From a virus: 58,440 nucleotides of DNA. The stretch spans positions 1 to 58,440 of the IMG/VR virus record IMGVR_UViG_3300024231_000013, one strand, 5' to 3'. The notes under the pieces are model-generated. The model had not been told where the DNA came from and made no database searches. It saw only the letters and a list, made by a program, of their open reading frames with translations. Below are positions 51,485 through 58,440 of this stretch, one piece after another (positions within the stretch are counted from its first letter, which is position 1; the number at the start of each line of letters is the position of its first letter). Position numbers and translations under genes: made by a program.

Positions 51485-51796
51485 ATGGCAAGTATTATTA
51501 AAGCAAACATCAACTTAAATGAAATACCTAAAGACAAGATCTACAAGGGTAAGAAAGGTAACTATTTACCAATTACAATAACAATCAACGATGAAGTTGA
51601 TAACTATGGTAACCAAGGGCCTGTAGTAGTAGAACAGTCTAAGGAAGAACGTGAGGCTAAAGCGCCTAAAGTTTATTTAGGTAATGTAAAGGTTGTATGG
51701 ACTAATGGTGACAATGTTGCTGCAGCACCTAGAGATGGTCAACCGCAACAAGCGGCTCCACAGTTAACTGCTCAAGAAGATGATCTACCGTTCTAA
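51485..51796 (+). CDS. SSB-like single-stranded DNA-binding protein (103 aa)
   Basis: Predicted OB-like N-terminal part (SIIKANINLNEIPKDKIYKG, YLPITITINDEVDNYG, VYLGNVKVVWTNGDN), then a Gln/Ala/Pro-rich linker and the terminal EDDLPF. An acidic DDLPF tail is the hallmark by which SSB proteins recruit partners. At 103 aa it is shorter than host SSB. Genes for Erf, exonuclease and primase-helicase lie on either side. Start interlocked with the next gene. Confidence 0.7.
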   Translation: MASIIKANINLNEIPKDKIYKGKKGNYLPITITINDEVDNYGNQGPVVVEQSKEEREAKAPKVYLGNVKVVWTNGDNVAAAPRDGQPQQAAPQLTAQEDDLPF

Positions 51797-51903
51797 TGTA
51801 TAGGAATAACGGAGAGACAGCGTGTCAGATTTGTCATGCTGGAATGGACATAGAAGAATTTGAATTCTGTGACATATGTCCTCATTGTAGAGATGGAGAT
51901 TAA
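51796..51903 (+). CDS. Small zinc-ribbon protein (35 aa)
   Basis: MYRNNGETACQICHAGMDIE then EFEFCDICPHCRDGD: two CxxC pairs plus another Cys form one zinc ribbon. The ATG overlaps the SSB-like stop by one base. It may bind the primase or DNA; not recognised. Confidence 0.5.
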   Translation: MYRNNGETACQICHAGMDIEEFEFCDICPHCRDGD

Positions 51904-51920
51904 CAATTAAATTAAATTAA

Positions 51921-53642
51921 ATGCAGACAACAGAGATCAATGGATTTGCGATTGACGCGTTCAATCAGCATGGCCTAGAAGAGGGTAAAAAACAGGGTGT
52001 ATGCCCTTTGTGCTCTCATAATAGGAAACCCAAGAATCAAAAAGCAAAATGTGCTTCTTATGATTGGGAACGGGGTCTCGGTACTTGTCACAACTGTAAC
52101 AAATCATTTCAATTACACACCTATCAGCGTAAAGGTAAAGCTGAGAAAGTATATATAAAACCTGAAGTCAAAACAAATCCAGAAAAACCTGAGTTTGTAA
52201 GTGATAAGGTTATCGAATGGTTTGGAACAAGAGGTATATCAGCTCAGACTCTTATTGATTTACAAATCAGTGAGGGTCCTGAGTGGATGCCACAGACCGG
52301 TAAAACCGAGAATGTTATAAAGTTCAATTATTTTATGGGCGGTGAGTTAACAAACGTTAAATACCGAGATGGAAGAAAGAACTTTAAATTATATAAAGGG
52401 GCTGAGAAAGTCTTTTATAATATAGATAGTATTGTAGGCTATGAATATTGTGTTATAGTAGAGGGCGAGATGGATGTGTTAGCGCTGCATGAAGCAGGTA
52501 TTACAAACGCTATATCAGTTCCAAATGGTGCTACACTTAACTCTAACAACTTAGACTACTTAGATAGTTGTATTGATTACTTTGAAGACAAAGAAAAGAT
52601 TATATTAGCTGTAGACTCTGACGAAGCTGGACAAGCATTGCAGACAGAGTTAATTAGAAGGCTAGGATCTGAGGTTTGTTTTCTATCAACATTTGAAGAC
52701 TGTAAAGACGCAAATGAATACTTACAAAAATATGGTAAAGATAAACTTACAGAAAGAATCACTGGCGCGAGGCCCGTACCTCTTGAAAACGTTACTACGT
52801 TCAGAGATATCGAGGATGAAGTCACTGACTTTGTTCGTAATGGTTTTAAGCCTGGCTTCCAAATTGGTTTACAGAACTTTGACGATATATTTTCTACGTA
52901 TACTGGTCAATTTATTACTGTCACTGGAATACCTTCTTCAGGGAAGTCGGATTTCGTGGATCAAATGGTTGTTGGCTATAACGCGAACTACGGTTGGAAA
53001 ACAGCTTTCGCATCTCCAGAGAATGTACCGACATATCTACACGCTCATAAATTAATGCGTAAGACTTGGCAAGGTATGCCAACTAAAGAAGATATCGGTG
53101 GAGATAAATGGAATCAAATAGCAGATCATTGTAATAGTAATTACTTTCACATTGATATGGAACGTTATACTTTAGAGTCAGTGCTTAAAAAAGCCGCTGA
53201 GCTAGTTAAACGTAAAGGTATTAAATGCCTAGTTATAGATCCATTTAATAAAGTTAGAGACGTAGACTGTAAGACAGAAGATGTTAACCGTTACACAATG
53301 GAGTATCTTACTAAGATAGAAACATTTGCTAAGAAGTTTGATGTACTTGTATTTATTGTAGCTCACCCAACTAAAATGTATAAAGACAAAGATGGTAAAA
53401 TTGAAGAACCTACAATGTATAACATTAAAGGTGGTGGTGAATGGTACGATGCTTCTTATCACGGTTTATTAGTACATAGAGATTATGAGAACAAAACAGT
53501 TAAAGCTAAAGTACTTAAAATAAAGTTTCAAAACCTCGGTGAAAACGGAGCTGAAGCACATTTTAAATGGGAACCAAGATCAGGTTGTTTTCTTCCTCAT
53601 GAACCTTTAGATGTATCAGCTGATAAAATGCCTTGGGAATAA
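51921..53642 (+). CDS. Bifunctional primase-helicase (T7 gp4 / Twinkle type)
   Basis: 573 aa, in order: zinc-binding domain (Cys28/Cys31 and Cys56/Cys59), a linker, a TOPRIM primase core with VEGEMD (Glu181) and AVDSDEAGQA (Asp232, Asp234), and a RecA-like DnaB-type helicase with Walker A GIPSSGKS (residues 336-343), SPENVPTYL, a Walker B LVIDPFNK and a later HPTK motif. It unwinds DNA at the fork and lays primers. It is the central replication enzyme here. A polymerase must lie outside this window or come from the host. Confidence 0.9.
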   Translation: MQTTEINGFAIDAFNQHGLEEGKKQGVCPLCSHNRKPKNQKAKCASYDWERGLGTCHNCNKSFQLHTYQRKGKAEKVYIKPEVKTNPEKPEFVSDKVIEWFGTRGISAQTLIDLQISEGPEWMPQTGKTENVIKFNYFMGGELTNVKYRDGRKNFKLYKGAEKVFYNIDSIVGYEYCVIVEGEMDVLALHEAGITNAISVPNGATLNSNNLDYLDSCIDYFEDKEKIILAVDSDEAGQALQTELIRRLGSEVCFLSTFEDCKDANEYLQKYGKDKLTERITGARPVPLENVTTFRDIEDEVTDFVRNGFKPGFQIGLQNFDDIFSTYTGQFITVTGIPSSGKSDFVDQMVVGYNANYGWKTAFASPENVPTYLHAHKLMRKTWQGMPTKEDIGGDKWNQIADHCNSNYFHIDMERYTLESVLKKAAELVKRKGIKCLVIDPFNKVRDVDCKTEDVNRYTMEYLTKIETFAKKFDVLVFIVAHPTKMYKDKDGKIEEPTMYNIKGGGEWYDASYHGLLVHRDYENKTVKAKVLKIKFQNLGENGAEAHFKWEPRSGCFLPHEPLDVSADKMPWE

Positions 53643-53900
53643 ATGGGTAAGAAAAAGTCACCATGGGATATGGGTGATTATACTCCGACAAACGAAGAGG
53701 CTGAAGCTATGAGATGGTGTGTAAGAAATCAAATATACATATCGCCAGTAGCCATAAGAGAGTCTAGATGGACTATAGAGATACTAAATAACGGTAAGAC
53801 TAGTACAGATCCAAACAACTATAGGAAGTTGGATATATGGATTAAGATGTACAGCTACTATAAATATTATTACAACAAGTATGAAAACAAGATTCAATAA
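53643..53900 (+). CDS. Hypothetical protein (85 aa)
   Basis: MGKKKSPWDMGDYTPTNEEA, a helical centre (MRWCVRNQIYISPVAIRESR) and a Tyr-rich end (IWIKMYSYYKYYYNKYENKI). Directly follows the primase-helicase stop and overlaps the next gene by 20 bases. Not recognised; small proteins of this pattern after the helicase are common in marine podoviruses. Confidence 0.5.
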   Translation: MGKKKSPWDMGDYTPTNEEAEAMRWCVRNQIYISPVAIRESRWTIEILNNGKTSTDPNNYRKLDIWIKMYSYYKYYYNKYENKIQ

Positions 53901-54522
53901 TGCTAATGAAGCATATGAAGGTGTTATAGATGAAATACTACAAAAAGGTATTGACTTTGGTGATACAAAGGCTATATTCAATTGTGGTTTTTATATAGAT
54001 AATCCTTCAGACAAGGTTATAACAAACGTTGAGCGTAAGTGGAATAAAAAATACGCTGCAGCTGAATGGGCTTGGTATTTATCTGGCGATCCTAGTATTA
54101 ACAAATTAGGAGAACTATACGGTAGTATACCACCTATATGGGAACGTATGGCCGACAAGTACGGTTTAGTTAATTCTAACTACGGTTATCAATGGCAAAG
54201 AAATAACCAACTAGGTTATGTAGTTGATAAACTAAGAGAAGACACAGACACGAGGCAAGCAGCTATAAGTATATATGATGCTAAAGAGCATAACAGGTTT
54301 ACGTACGATACGCCTTGTACTTATGCTATACAGTTTTCTATTATAGACGAAAAGCTTTGTATGTCTGTCTATATGCGTTCTAATGACATCTGGTACGGTT
54401 TCTGTAATGATCAGTATCAATTTGCATCATTGCAGGAGATGGTTGCAGATATGTTGTCTATTGAAACGGGCTGGTATTATCACCACGCTCACAACATGCA
54501 CCTATATAACAATAAACTATAA
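53881..54522 (+). CDS. Thymidylate synthase-fold enzyme, probably dCMP hydroxymethylase or methylase
   Basis: 213 aa with TS landmarks at E. coli-like positions: Cys146 in YDTPCTYAIQF (nucleophile), Arg166-Ser167 and Asp169 (MRSNDIWYG), His207 and Tyr209 (HNMHLYN). At position 177, TS has Asn, which binds dUMP. Here it is Asp (GFCNDQYQF). Asp at this site is what dCMP-specific relatives such as T4 dCMP hydroxymethylase have. It therefore likely acts on dCMP, which would give a modified cytosine. The protein ends right after the His-x-Tyr motif, 50 residues shorter than E. coli TS. The ordinary TS role is the alternative. Confidence 0.75.
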   Translation: MKTRFNNANEAYEGVIDEILQKGIDFGDTKAIFNCGFYIDNPSDKVITNVERKWNKKYAAAEWAWYLSGDPSINKLGELYGSIPPIWERMADKYGLVNSNYGYQWQRNNQLGYVVDKLREDTDTRQAAISIYDAKEHNRFTYDTPCTYAIQFSIIDEKLCMSVYMRSNDIWYGFCNDQYQFASLQEMVADMLSIETGWYYHHAHNMHLYNNKL

Positions 54523-54526
54523 AATT

Positions 54527-55276
54527 ATGTATTATTTATACCATATACCAGGTAAAAAGATCGGTGTTACACGTGATCTTAATAGTCGGGTAACTCTTCA
54601 ACAGGGTTACAAACCAGACGAATACGAAGTTCTACTTACTAGTAAAGATATAGATTATATATCTGACAAGGAAATAGAACTTCAAAAGTCTTATGGCTAC
54701 AAAGTAGATATAAAACCATACAAAAAACTATTTAATCAAATGAATATAAACGCAACAGAACAAACATCAACGTTTCCAGTACCTTTAAACAAGCTTAAAG
54801 GCCAACTTATGGATAATATAGGTTTAAAATGGTCCACTGACAATGGAGTATTTAGCTTAGATAATCAAACTATTGACTGGATAGTTAAAAATGCTAGAAC
54901 ATCTATGTTTAATGTAAACAGATGTTATATATACAACAAGGCATATGCTAATAAGTTTATAGAGCAAGATACAGAATCAAACAGGTTTGACGATATACGT
55001 CAATGGGCTAAAGATAAAGGTATATATAAATCAGGTGACGCAAGAACTCAGTTTGTAAAACTTATGGAAGAGGCCGGTGAGCTTGCTCAAGCTATATTAA
55101 AGAATGATGAACCTGAAGTAATAGATGCTATTGGCGATATGGTTGTTGTATTAACTAACTTAGCAGAGCTTAGAGGCTATAGCATAGAAAAGTGTATAGA
55201 CAGTGCATACGACGTTATAAAGTCTAGACAAGGTAAAATGATTAATGGAACGTTTGTTAAACAAGAGAGCTTATAA
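54527..55276 (+). CDS. Fusion of a GIY-YIG-like domain and a MazG-type nucleotide pyrophosphohydrolase
   Basis: 249 aa from the ATG at 54527, which fits the upstream stop; an upstream in-frame ATG lies deep in the previous gene. Residues 1-68 (YYLYHIPGKKIGVTRDLNSR, GYKPDEYEVL, EIELQKSYGYKVD) follow the strand-strand-helix pattern of GIY-YIG domains but lack clear catalytic residues. Residues 152-240 are MazG-like: KLMEEAGELAQAI (Glu181, Glu182, Glu185) and EVIDAIGDMVVVL (Glu197, Asp200, Asp204) bind Mg2+. MazG enzymes cleave NTPs or dNTPs to monophosphates. Next to a dCMP enzyme it might remove dCTP or dUTP. Confidence 0.7.
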   Translation: MYYLYHIPGKKIGVTRDLNSRVTLQQGYKPDEYEVLLTSKDIDYISDKEIELQKSYGYKVDIKPYKKLFNQMNINATEQTSTFPVPLNKLKGQLMDNIGLKWSTDNGVFSLDNQTIDWIVKNARTSMFNVNRCYIYNKAYANKFIEQDTESNRFDDIRQWAKDKGIYKSGDARTQFVKLMEEAGELAQAILKNDEPEVIDAIGDMVVVLTNLAELRGYSIEKCIDSAYDVIKSRQGKMINGTFVKQESL

Positions 55277-55278
55277 TT

Positions 55279-55638
55279 ATGAAGATAAAAACAAAGGATG
55301 AAATAGTACGAAAAGTACTTAGAAAAATGGATGAACGTAGCTTAGTAGGTCAAAAAAAGTACGGAGCTACAATGATGCAAGAGATAGAGGGCCAAGAGAA
55401 AGATCTTAATAGGTTTTTAGTTGATGTTCAAGAAGAGTTGATGGATGCATTATTATATATTGAAGCTGCTAAGCGTTGTTTGTCAGACGAGGTTGAAGAG
55501 TTGATGATGAAACATCATGCTTATGAAGATGAAAGGATGAAGGTTATAACGCAAAATGGTAACAGTGGTTTACATTACGACAACTTAGGAGACTTAGATG
55601 TTAACTATGAAGTAATCGGTTATCATGATAAGAGGTAA
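55279..55638 (+). CDS. MazG-like all-alpha NTP pyrophosphatase family protein (119 aa)
   Basis: RSLVGQKKYGATMMQEIEGQ, then KDLNRFLVDVQEELMDALLY and IEAAKRCL resemble the metal-binding helices of all-alpha NTP pyrophosphatases in a short form (EELMDALLYIE supplies Glu and Asp ligands). The end is acidic and unstructured. It stands 2 bases after the MazG fusion and overlaps the endonuclease gene by 14 bases. A structural or regulatory role is possible because only part of the ligand set is evident. Confidence 0.55.
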   Translation: MKIKTKDEIVRKVLRKMDERSLVGQKKYGATMMQEIEGQEKDLNRFLVDVQEELMDALLYIEAAKRCLSDEVEELMMKHHAYEDERMKVITQNGNSGLHYDNLGDLDVNYEVIGYHDKR

Positions 55639-56080
55639 GAGACCTTTTAAAAAGAAAAGAGGTCCTGTTGTAAGTAAGAAAGTTACTTATGACGGGATCA
55701 AATTTGCTTCAGGTTTAGAACGTTATATGTATATGGCGTTGAAAAAAGCTAAGATAAAAGCCAAGTACGAAGGAGAAACATTTGTATTACTAAGTGGCTT
55801 TCATTTTGAAAATGAAGTATATGAAAGACAATCAAATGGAAAGGGTGAATATAAAAATAGAGGATGCAAACGTATCTTACCTATTAAGTACACGCCTGAT
55901 TTCATAGGAGATGATTTTATAATAGAAACAAAAGGTAGAGCTAACGAGTCTTTTCCAATGAGATGGAAGTTATTCAAAAGATTAGTTATGAACCAGTTTC
56001 CAACAGTTACATTATATAAACCACAAAATCAAAAAGAATGCGACAGAACGATAGAGCTAATCCTTTCCAAAAGAAAATAA
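55625..56080 (+). CDS. PD-(D/E)XK endonuclease, endonuclease I-like resolvase
   Basis: 151 aa, basic. YDGIKFASGLERYMYMALKK (Glu), IKYTPDFIGDDFIIETKGRA (Asp and Glu-x-Lys) supply the nuclease core, and the layout is like T7 endonuclease I and phage DUF1064-type proteins that resolve branched DNA before packaging. The N-terminus is Lys/Arg-rich. The last 43 bases overlap a small downstream gene. Confidence 0.75.
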   Translation: MIRGKRPFKKKRGPVVSKKVTYDGIKFASGLERYMYMALKKAKIKAKYEGETFVLLSGFHFENEVYERQSNGKGEYKNRGCKRILPIKYTPDFIGDDFIIETKGRANESFPMRWKLFKRLVMNQFPTVTLYKPQNQKECDRTIELILSKRK

Positions 56081-56208
56081 TAGCTAGACAAAGGTATGCA
56101 GAGAGAAAGATTGACAAATGGGTTAAATGGAGCTGGGAAGTAAAAGGCAAAGTAAGATCAAGAGATATAGAACAATTACATAAAAGATATAATATTATAT
56201 GCACATGA
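56038..56208 (+). CDS. Small basic protein (56 aa)
   Basis: MRQNDRANPFQKKIIARQRY, then AERKIDKWVKWSWEVKGKVR. Strongly basic helix. The start lies in the endonuclease gene and the stop overlaps the next ATG by 4 bases. Not recognised; DNA binding is plausible. Confidence 0.45.
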   Translation: MRQNDRANPFQKKIIARQRYAERKIDKWVKWSWEVKGKVRSRDIEQLHKRYNIICT

Positions 56209-56357
56209 AAGAAAACGAAGAAGAAACAGCTTGGATAATAGAAGTAGGTTTTTACCCAGGTATACTGCTTGGATTTAGATCTTACGTGGAACAAGAATTT
56301 TCAATACACGTATTATATATGCCATTTTTTGATATATCACTAAAGGTATTTAAATAA
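56205..56357 (+). CDS. Conserved small phage protein (50 aa)
   Basis: MKENEEETAWIIEVGFYPGI, then LLGFRSYVEQEFSIHVLYMP and FFDISLKVFK. The pattern (VGFYPG..G.R.Y.....HVLY.P..D) recurs in small proteins located before ribonucleotide reductase genes in marine phages. Hydrophobic strands suggest a small beta unit, perhaps membrane-associated. Function unknown. One-base overlap with the next gene. Confidence 0.6.
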   Translation: MKENEEETAWIIEVGFYPGILLGFRSYVEQEFSIHVLYMPFFDISLKVFK

Positions 56358-56518
56358 TGGACAAGGACTTAGTAATAGAAAGCGTAAGGTTATTTATAGA
56401 CAACGTGCTTTACGATATGAAGAAAGTATCTAAGTCTACTACTAAGCCTGTTATATTGGCTCATATAGATGCTTGGAAAAATGAATTAGAAACAATAAAA
56501 CAATTTACAAAAACATAA
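56357..56518 (+). CDS. Small protein before nrdB (53 aa)
   Basis: MDKDLVIESVRLFIDNVLYD, MKKVSKSTTK, and a helical end (LAHIDAWKNELETIKQF). Start and stop share single bases with neighbours. Not recognised. Confidence 0.5.
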   Translation: MDKDLVIESVRLFIDNVLYDMKKVSKSTTKPVILAHIDAWKNELETIKQFTKT

Positions 56519-57486
56519 TGGGATTATTTGATGAAAGAATAGCATACAAGCCATTTGAATACCCTGAGTATTACACCGAGGGTTGGTTAAAACAAGCACA
56601 AGCATTTTGGTTACATACTGAGATCTCAATGCAAAGCGATATAAAAGATTGGAATGAAAAACTTAACGAAAAAGAAAAACATCTCGTCGGAAACATTTTA
56701 CTTGGGTTTGCTCAGACAGAATGCGCAGTGTCCGACTATTGGACTCAGAAAGTTGTTGGATGGTTTCCGAAACACGAGATCCAGCAAATGGCAATGATGT
56801 TTGGCTCGCAAGAGACTGTACATGCCGTTGCTTATAGTTATTTAAACGAAACTTTAAAATTAGAAGATTATGAAGCATTTTTACACGAACCTGCTACGGC
56901 AGATCGTTTTGATAACCTCGTTTCTTACGATGGCAACAATACAACTGGTATTGCTAAATCTCTTGCTATATTCTCAGCCTTCGCTGAAGGTGTTAGTCTT
57001 TATTCTGCCTTTGCAGTGTTGTATTCTTTTCAGTTACGTAATCTACTTAAAGGAATTGGGCAGCAAATGAAATGGTCTGTAAGAGACGAATCATTGCATA
57101 GCAAAATGGGTTGTCAATTATTTAGGCATATGTGTCAGGAAGACAATCAGTTACTTAACTTGTGTAGAGAGGATGTTGTAAAGGCAGCAGAGACAATGGT
57201 TGACTTAGAGATTAAATATATTGAGAAGATGTTTGAAATGGGTGATATAGAAGGTATATCAGCTAATGATCTAAAGCATTTTATAAAAAAGAGAACAAAT
57301 GAAAAACTTGTGGAACTTGGTTATGTCGACCTGGGTAACTACTTCGCATATGACGAGAAGGCAGCAGCTAATCTTGATTGGTTTTACCATCTTACCGGGG
57401 GCGTCACTCATACTGATTTTTTCGCTATTAGGCCGACTGATTATTCAAAAGCTGGAGAAGATGAAGACTACGAAGACATTTGGTAA
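56518..57486 (+). CDS. nrdB: Ribonucleotide reductase class I, beta subunit
   Basis: 322 aa. Di-iron ligands are visible at Glu68 (AQTECAV), Glu99 and His102 (GSQETVHAVAYSY), Glu157 (AFAEGVSLY), Glu191 and His194 (RDESLHSKMG). The radical Tyr is at 106, seven residues after Glu99 as in E. coli R2 (Glu115-Tyr122). The C-terminus ends in an acidic DEDYEDIW, likely the R1-binding tail. It makes the tyrosyl radical that lets NrdA reduce ribonucleotides. The gene comes before nrdA, the reverse of the usual bacterial order. Parts (about 56690-56960) are less AT-rich than the surroundings. Confidence 0.92.
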   Translation: MGLFDERIAYKPFEYPEYYTEGWLKQAQAFWLHTEISMQSDIKDWNEKLNEKEKHLVGNILLGFAQTECAVSDYWTQKVVGWFPKHEIQQMAMMFGSQETVHAVAYSYLNETLKLEDYEAFLHEPATADRFDNLVSYDGNNTTGIAKSLAIFSAFAEGVSLYSAFAVLYSFQLRNLLKGIGQQMKWSVRDESLHSKMGCQLFRHMCQEDNQLLNLCREDVVKAAETMVDLEIKYIEKMFEMGDIEGISANDLKHFIKKRTNEKLVELGYVDLGNYFAYDEKAAANLDWFYHLTGGVTHTDFFAIRPTDYSKAGEDEDYEDIW

Positions 57487-57524
57487 AATAGAATTAAATA
57501 AAAATGAAATTATAAAACAATTAT

Positions 57525-57755
57525 ATGAAAGAACAGACGCTGATTGAGATGAAGAATAAGATTGAGACCTTAGGCTTGATCAATCAAAAACTAATAAGTG
57601 AATTAAACCAGACAGCTACAATAGCTATAGGTGTATTAGAAACAATTAAACAAATGCCAGATTATGATAAAGCGATCGAAAGAGTTAAGGAACAGGCTGC
57701 TAAACAAGCTAGTGAGGCAAAAGCGGTTAACTCCTTGGAAGAGATTAGCGACTAG
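57525..57755 (+). CDS. Helical protein between nrdB and nrdA (76 aa)
   Basis: MKEQTLIEMKNKIETLGLIN, a helix with TATIAIGVLETIKQMPDYDK, and EQAAKQASEAKAVNSLEEIS. It is almost entirely helical and may form a coiled coil. It lies between the reductase genes and overlaps the following small membrane protein. Not recognised. Confidence 0.55.
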   Translation: MKEQTLIEMKNKIETLGLINQKLISELNQTATIAIGVLETIKQMPDYDKAIERVKEQAAKQASEAKAVNSLEEISD

Positions 57756-57930
57756 GGCAGGATATATGGGCAGTGGTTTTTTAATCGCTGCTCAATGGAC
57801 TATAGATCCAAAACTTTACATGGTAGGATTTATACTAGTAATAATACAAACAAGCTCTAGGAAACAATGGAACTTAGTGGCTTTAAATATAAATGGGTTA
57901 ATAGCCTGGTTAATACACTTAATTACATAA
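57712..57930 (+). CDS. Small membrane protein before nrdA (72 aa from a GTG start)
   Basis: Reads RLTPWKRLATRAGYMGSGFL, then IAAQWTIDPKLYMVGFILVI and NLVALNINGLIAWLIHL: two hydrophobic segments, so probably an integral membrane protein. The GTG at 57712 or the ATG at 57766 (54 aa) may be the true start. The W-K-R-x-x-T-R-x-GY prefix before the ATG looks coding, which favours the longer form. The stop overlaps the nrdA ATG by one base. Function unknown. Confidence 0.5.
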   Translation: MRQKRLTPWKRLATRAGYMGSGFLIAAQWTIDPKLYMVGFILVIIQTSSRKQWNLVALNINGLIAWLIHLIT

Positions 57931-58440
57931 TGTGGAACAATGAATGGAAAAAAGGAGAAGATTACCCTGCGTGGGGTAATACGGACGTATACAAGAAGAC
58001 AATATCCGGGGGATATTTACTTGACGGAGAAACGCCTAGAGAGGCATACCAAAGAGTCGCTAAAACAGTTGCTCGTAGGTTATATAAACCAGAGATGGCT
58101 GAAACCTTTTTTGATTATATTTGGAATGGTTGGCTTTGTCTTGCTTCTCCTGTCCTTTCCAACACTGGTACAGATCGCGGTCTTCCTATTAGTTGCTTTG
58201 GTATCGACGTTGCTGACTCTATACAAGACATAGGACAGAAAAATCTAGAGATGATGCTACTCGCTAAGCATGGCGGTGGAGTTGGTATCGGTATAAATCA
58301 AATAAGACCCGCCGGCGCTAGAATAACAGGTAATGGAACATCAGACGGAGTCGTACCTTTCTGCAAGATATATGACTCAACAATTCTTGCAACTAATCAA
58401 GGGAGTGTCCGTCGTGGAGCTGCCTCAGTTAATATCAACA
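57930..58440 (+). CDS. nrdA: Ribonucleotide reductase class I, alpha subunit, truncated at the window edge
   Basis: 170 residues from the ATG at 57930, running off the window. It begins MWNNEWKKGEDYPAWGNTDV, and has LASPVLSNTGTDRGLPISCF (the N-terminal active-site Cys within the SNTGT..LPISC block), GGGVGIGINQIRPAGARI and IYDSTILATNQGSVRRGAAS. No ATP-cone is present before the catalytic barrel, so dATP feedback is probably missing. It reduces ribonucleoside diphosphates to supply DNA synthesis. Confidence 0.9.
   Translation, partial: MWNNEWKKGEDYPAWGNTDVYKKTISGGYLLDGETPREAYQRVAKTVARRLYKPEMAETFFDYIWNGWLCLASPVLSNTGTDRGLPISCFGIDVADSIQDIGQKNLEMMLLAKHGGGVGIGINQIRPAGARITGNGTSDGVVPFCKIYDSTILATNQGSVRRGAASVNIN

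Noticed and set aside
54383-54526. N-terminal extension of the MazG fusion by 48 residues
   Set aside because: The extension lies inside the thymidylate-synthase-like gene in another frame and has no recognisable pattern. The ATG at 54527 follows the upstream stop directly and opens the GIY-YIG-like domain.
57940-58233. 97-aa frame with a membrane-like end overlapping nrdA
   Set aside because: It is an alternative frame of nrdA, whose conserved blocks (SNTGT, GGGVGIG) are unmistakable in the frame starting at 57930.
1-58440. Prophage or temperate lifestyle (integrase, excisionase, attachment sites)
   Set aside because: No integrase, CI-like repressor with partner, or partition gene is recognisable in this window. 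The rest of the genome is not visible, so temperate growth cannot be excluded.

Overview
The window is part of a tailed-phage genome, most likely a podovirus infecting a marine member of the Bacteroidota (Flavobacteriia). The reasons are an AT-rich sequence; start codons preceded by A/T-rich leaders with no Shine-Dalgarno motif; a tail fibre built on the GIGT-type repeats common in flavobacterial phages; a portal, terminase, capsid, ring and nozzle series resembling the P22/T7-like tails of crAss-like and related flavobacterial podoviruses; and no tail tube, sheath or tape measure gene. Both ends cut through genes, so this is an internal segment of a longer genome. No DNA polymerase, RNA polymerase or integrase is visible here.

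Positions 1-40530 form a nearly gapless leftward block of late genes. Read in transcription order, from right to left, it holds a small basic protein, a repeat tail fibre, a DUF7936-like protein, a phage GroEL and GroES pair, a winged-helix-like protein, small proteins around an M15 endolysin, small basic proteins, a mini-metallopeptidase, a 3TM holin, a 1438-aa modular adhesin, a possible two-domain GroES-fold protein, a possible small terminase, TerL, portal, scaffold-like protein, major capsid protein, ring and stabilisation proteins, a 1520-aa nozzle protein, a second nozzle-like protein, a GNAT acetyltransferase, internal virion proteins and a giant (at least 1890-aa) internal protein with a zinc-peptidase motif and a HAD domain.

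Positions 40531-40945 are the divergent control region. It carries a conserved hairpin element, a cluster of TGATCA palindromes and the first of seven copies of a bipartite promoter-like motif (TTACAAAC, then GGATAA starting exactly 25 bases later in every copy).

Positions 40946-47123 are a rightward early block of very small, mostly unrecognised proteins, split into units that each begin with the bipartite motif. It includes a tandem duplication of a hairpin, promoter and gene module, a tRNA-like 75-mer, and a 280-base GC-richer, non-coding, structured stretch that also ends in a tRNA-like T arm and acceptor.

Positions 47120-58440 hold rightward genes for DNA metabolism and regulation: DNA ligase, a possible pyrimidine-dimer glycosylase relative, an HTH regulator whose start codon lies inside the third copy of the hairpin, a phage sigma factor, an Erf annealing protein with a PD-(D/E)XK exonuclease, an SSB-like protein, a primase-helicase, a thymidylate-synthase-fold enzyme with the Asn177-to-Asp change that marks dCMP-specific enzymes, a GIY-YIG-like/MazG fusion, a second MazG-like protein, an endonuclease I-like nuclease and class I ribonucleotide reductase (nrdB, then a truncated nrdA).

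How the parts fit (inference): the early units probably remodel the host, the sigma factor and HTH protein switch expression, the nucleotide enzymes feed replication and perhaps a modified cytosine pool, and the late block builds, folds (own chaperonin) and releases virions.
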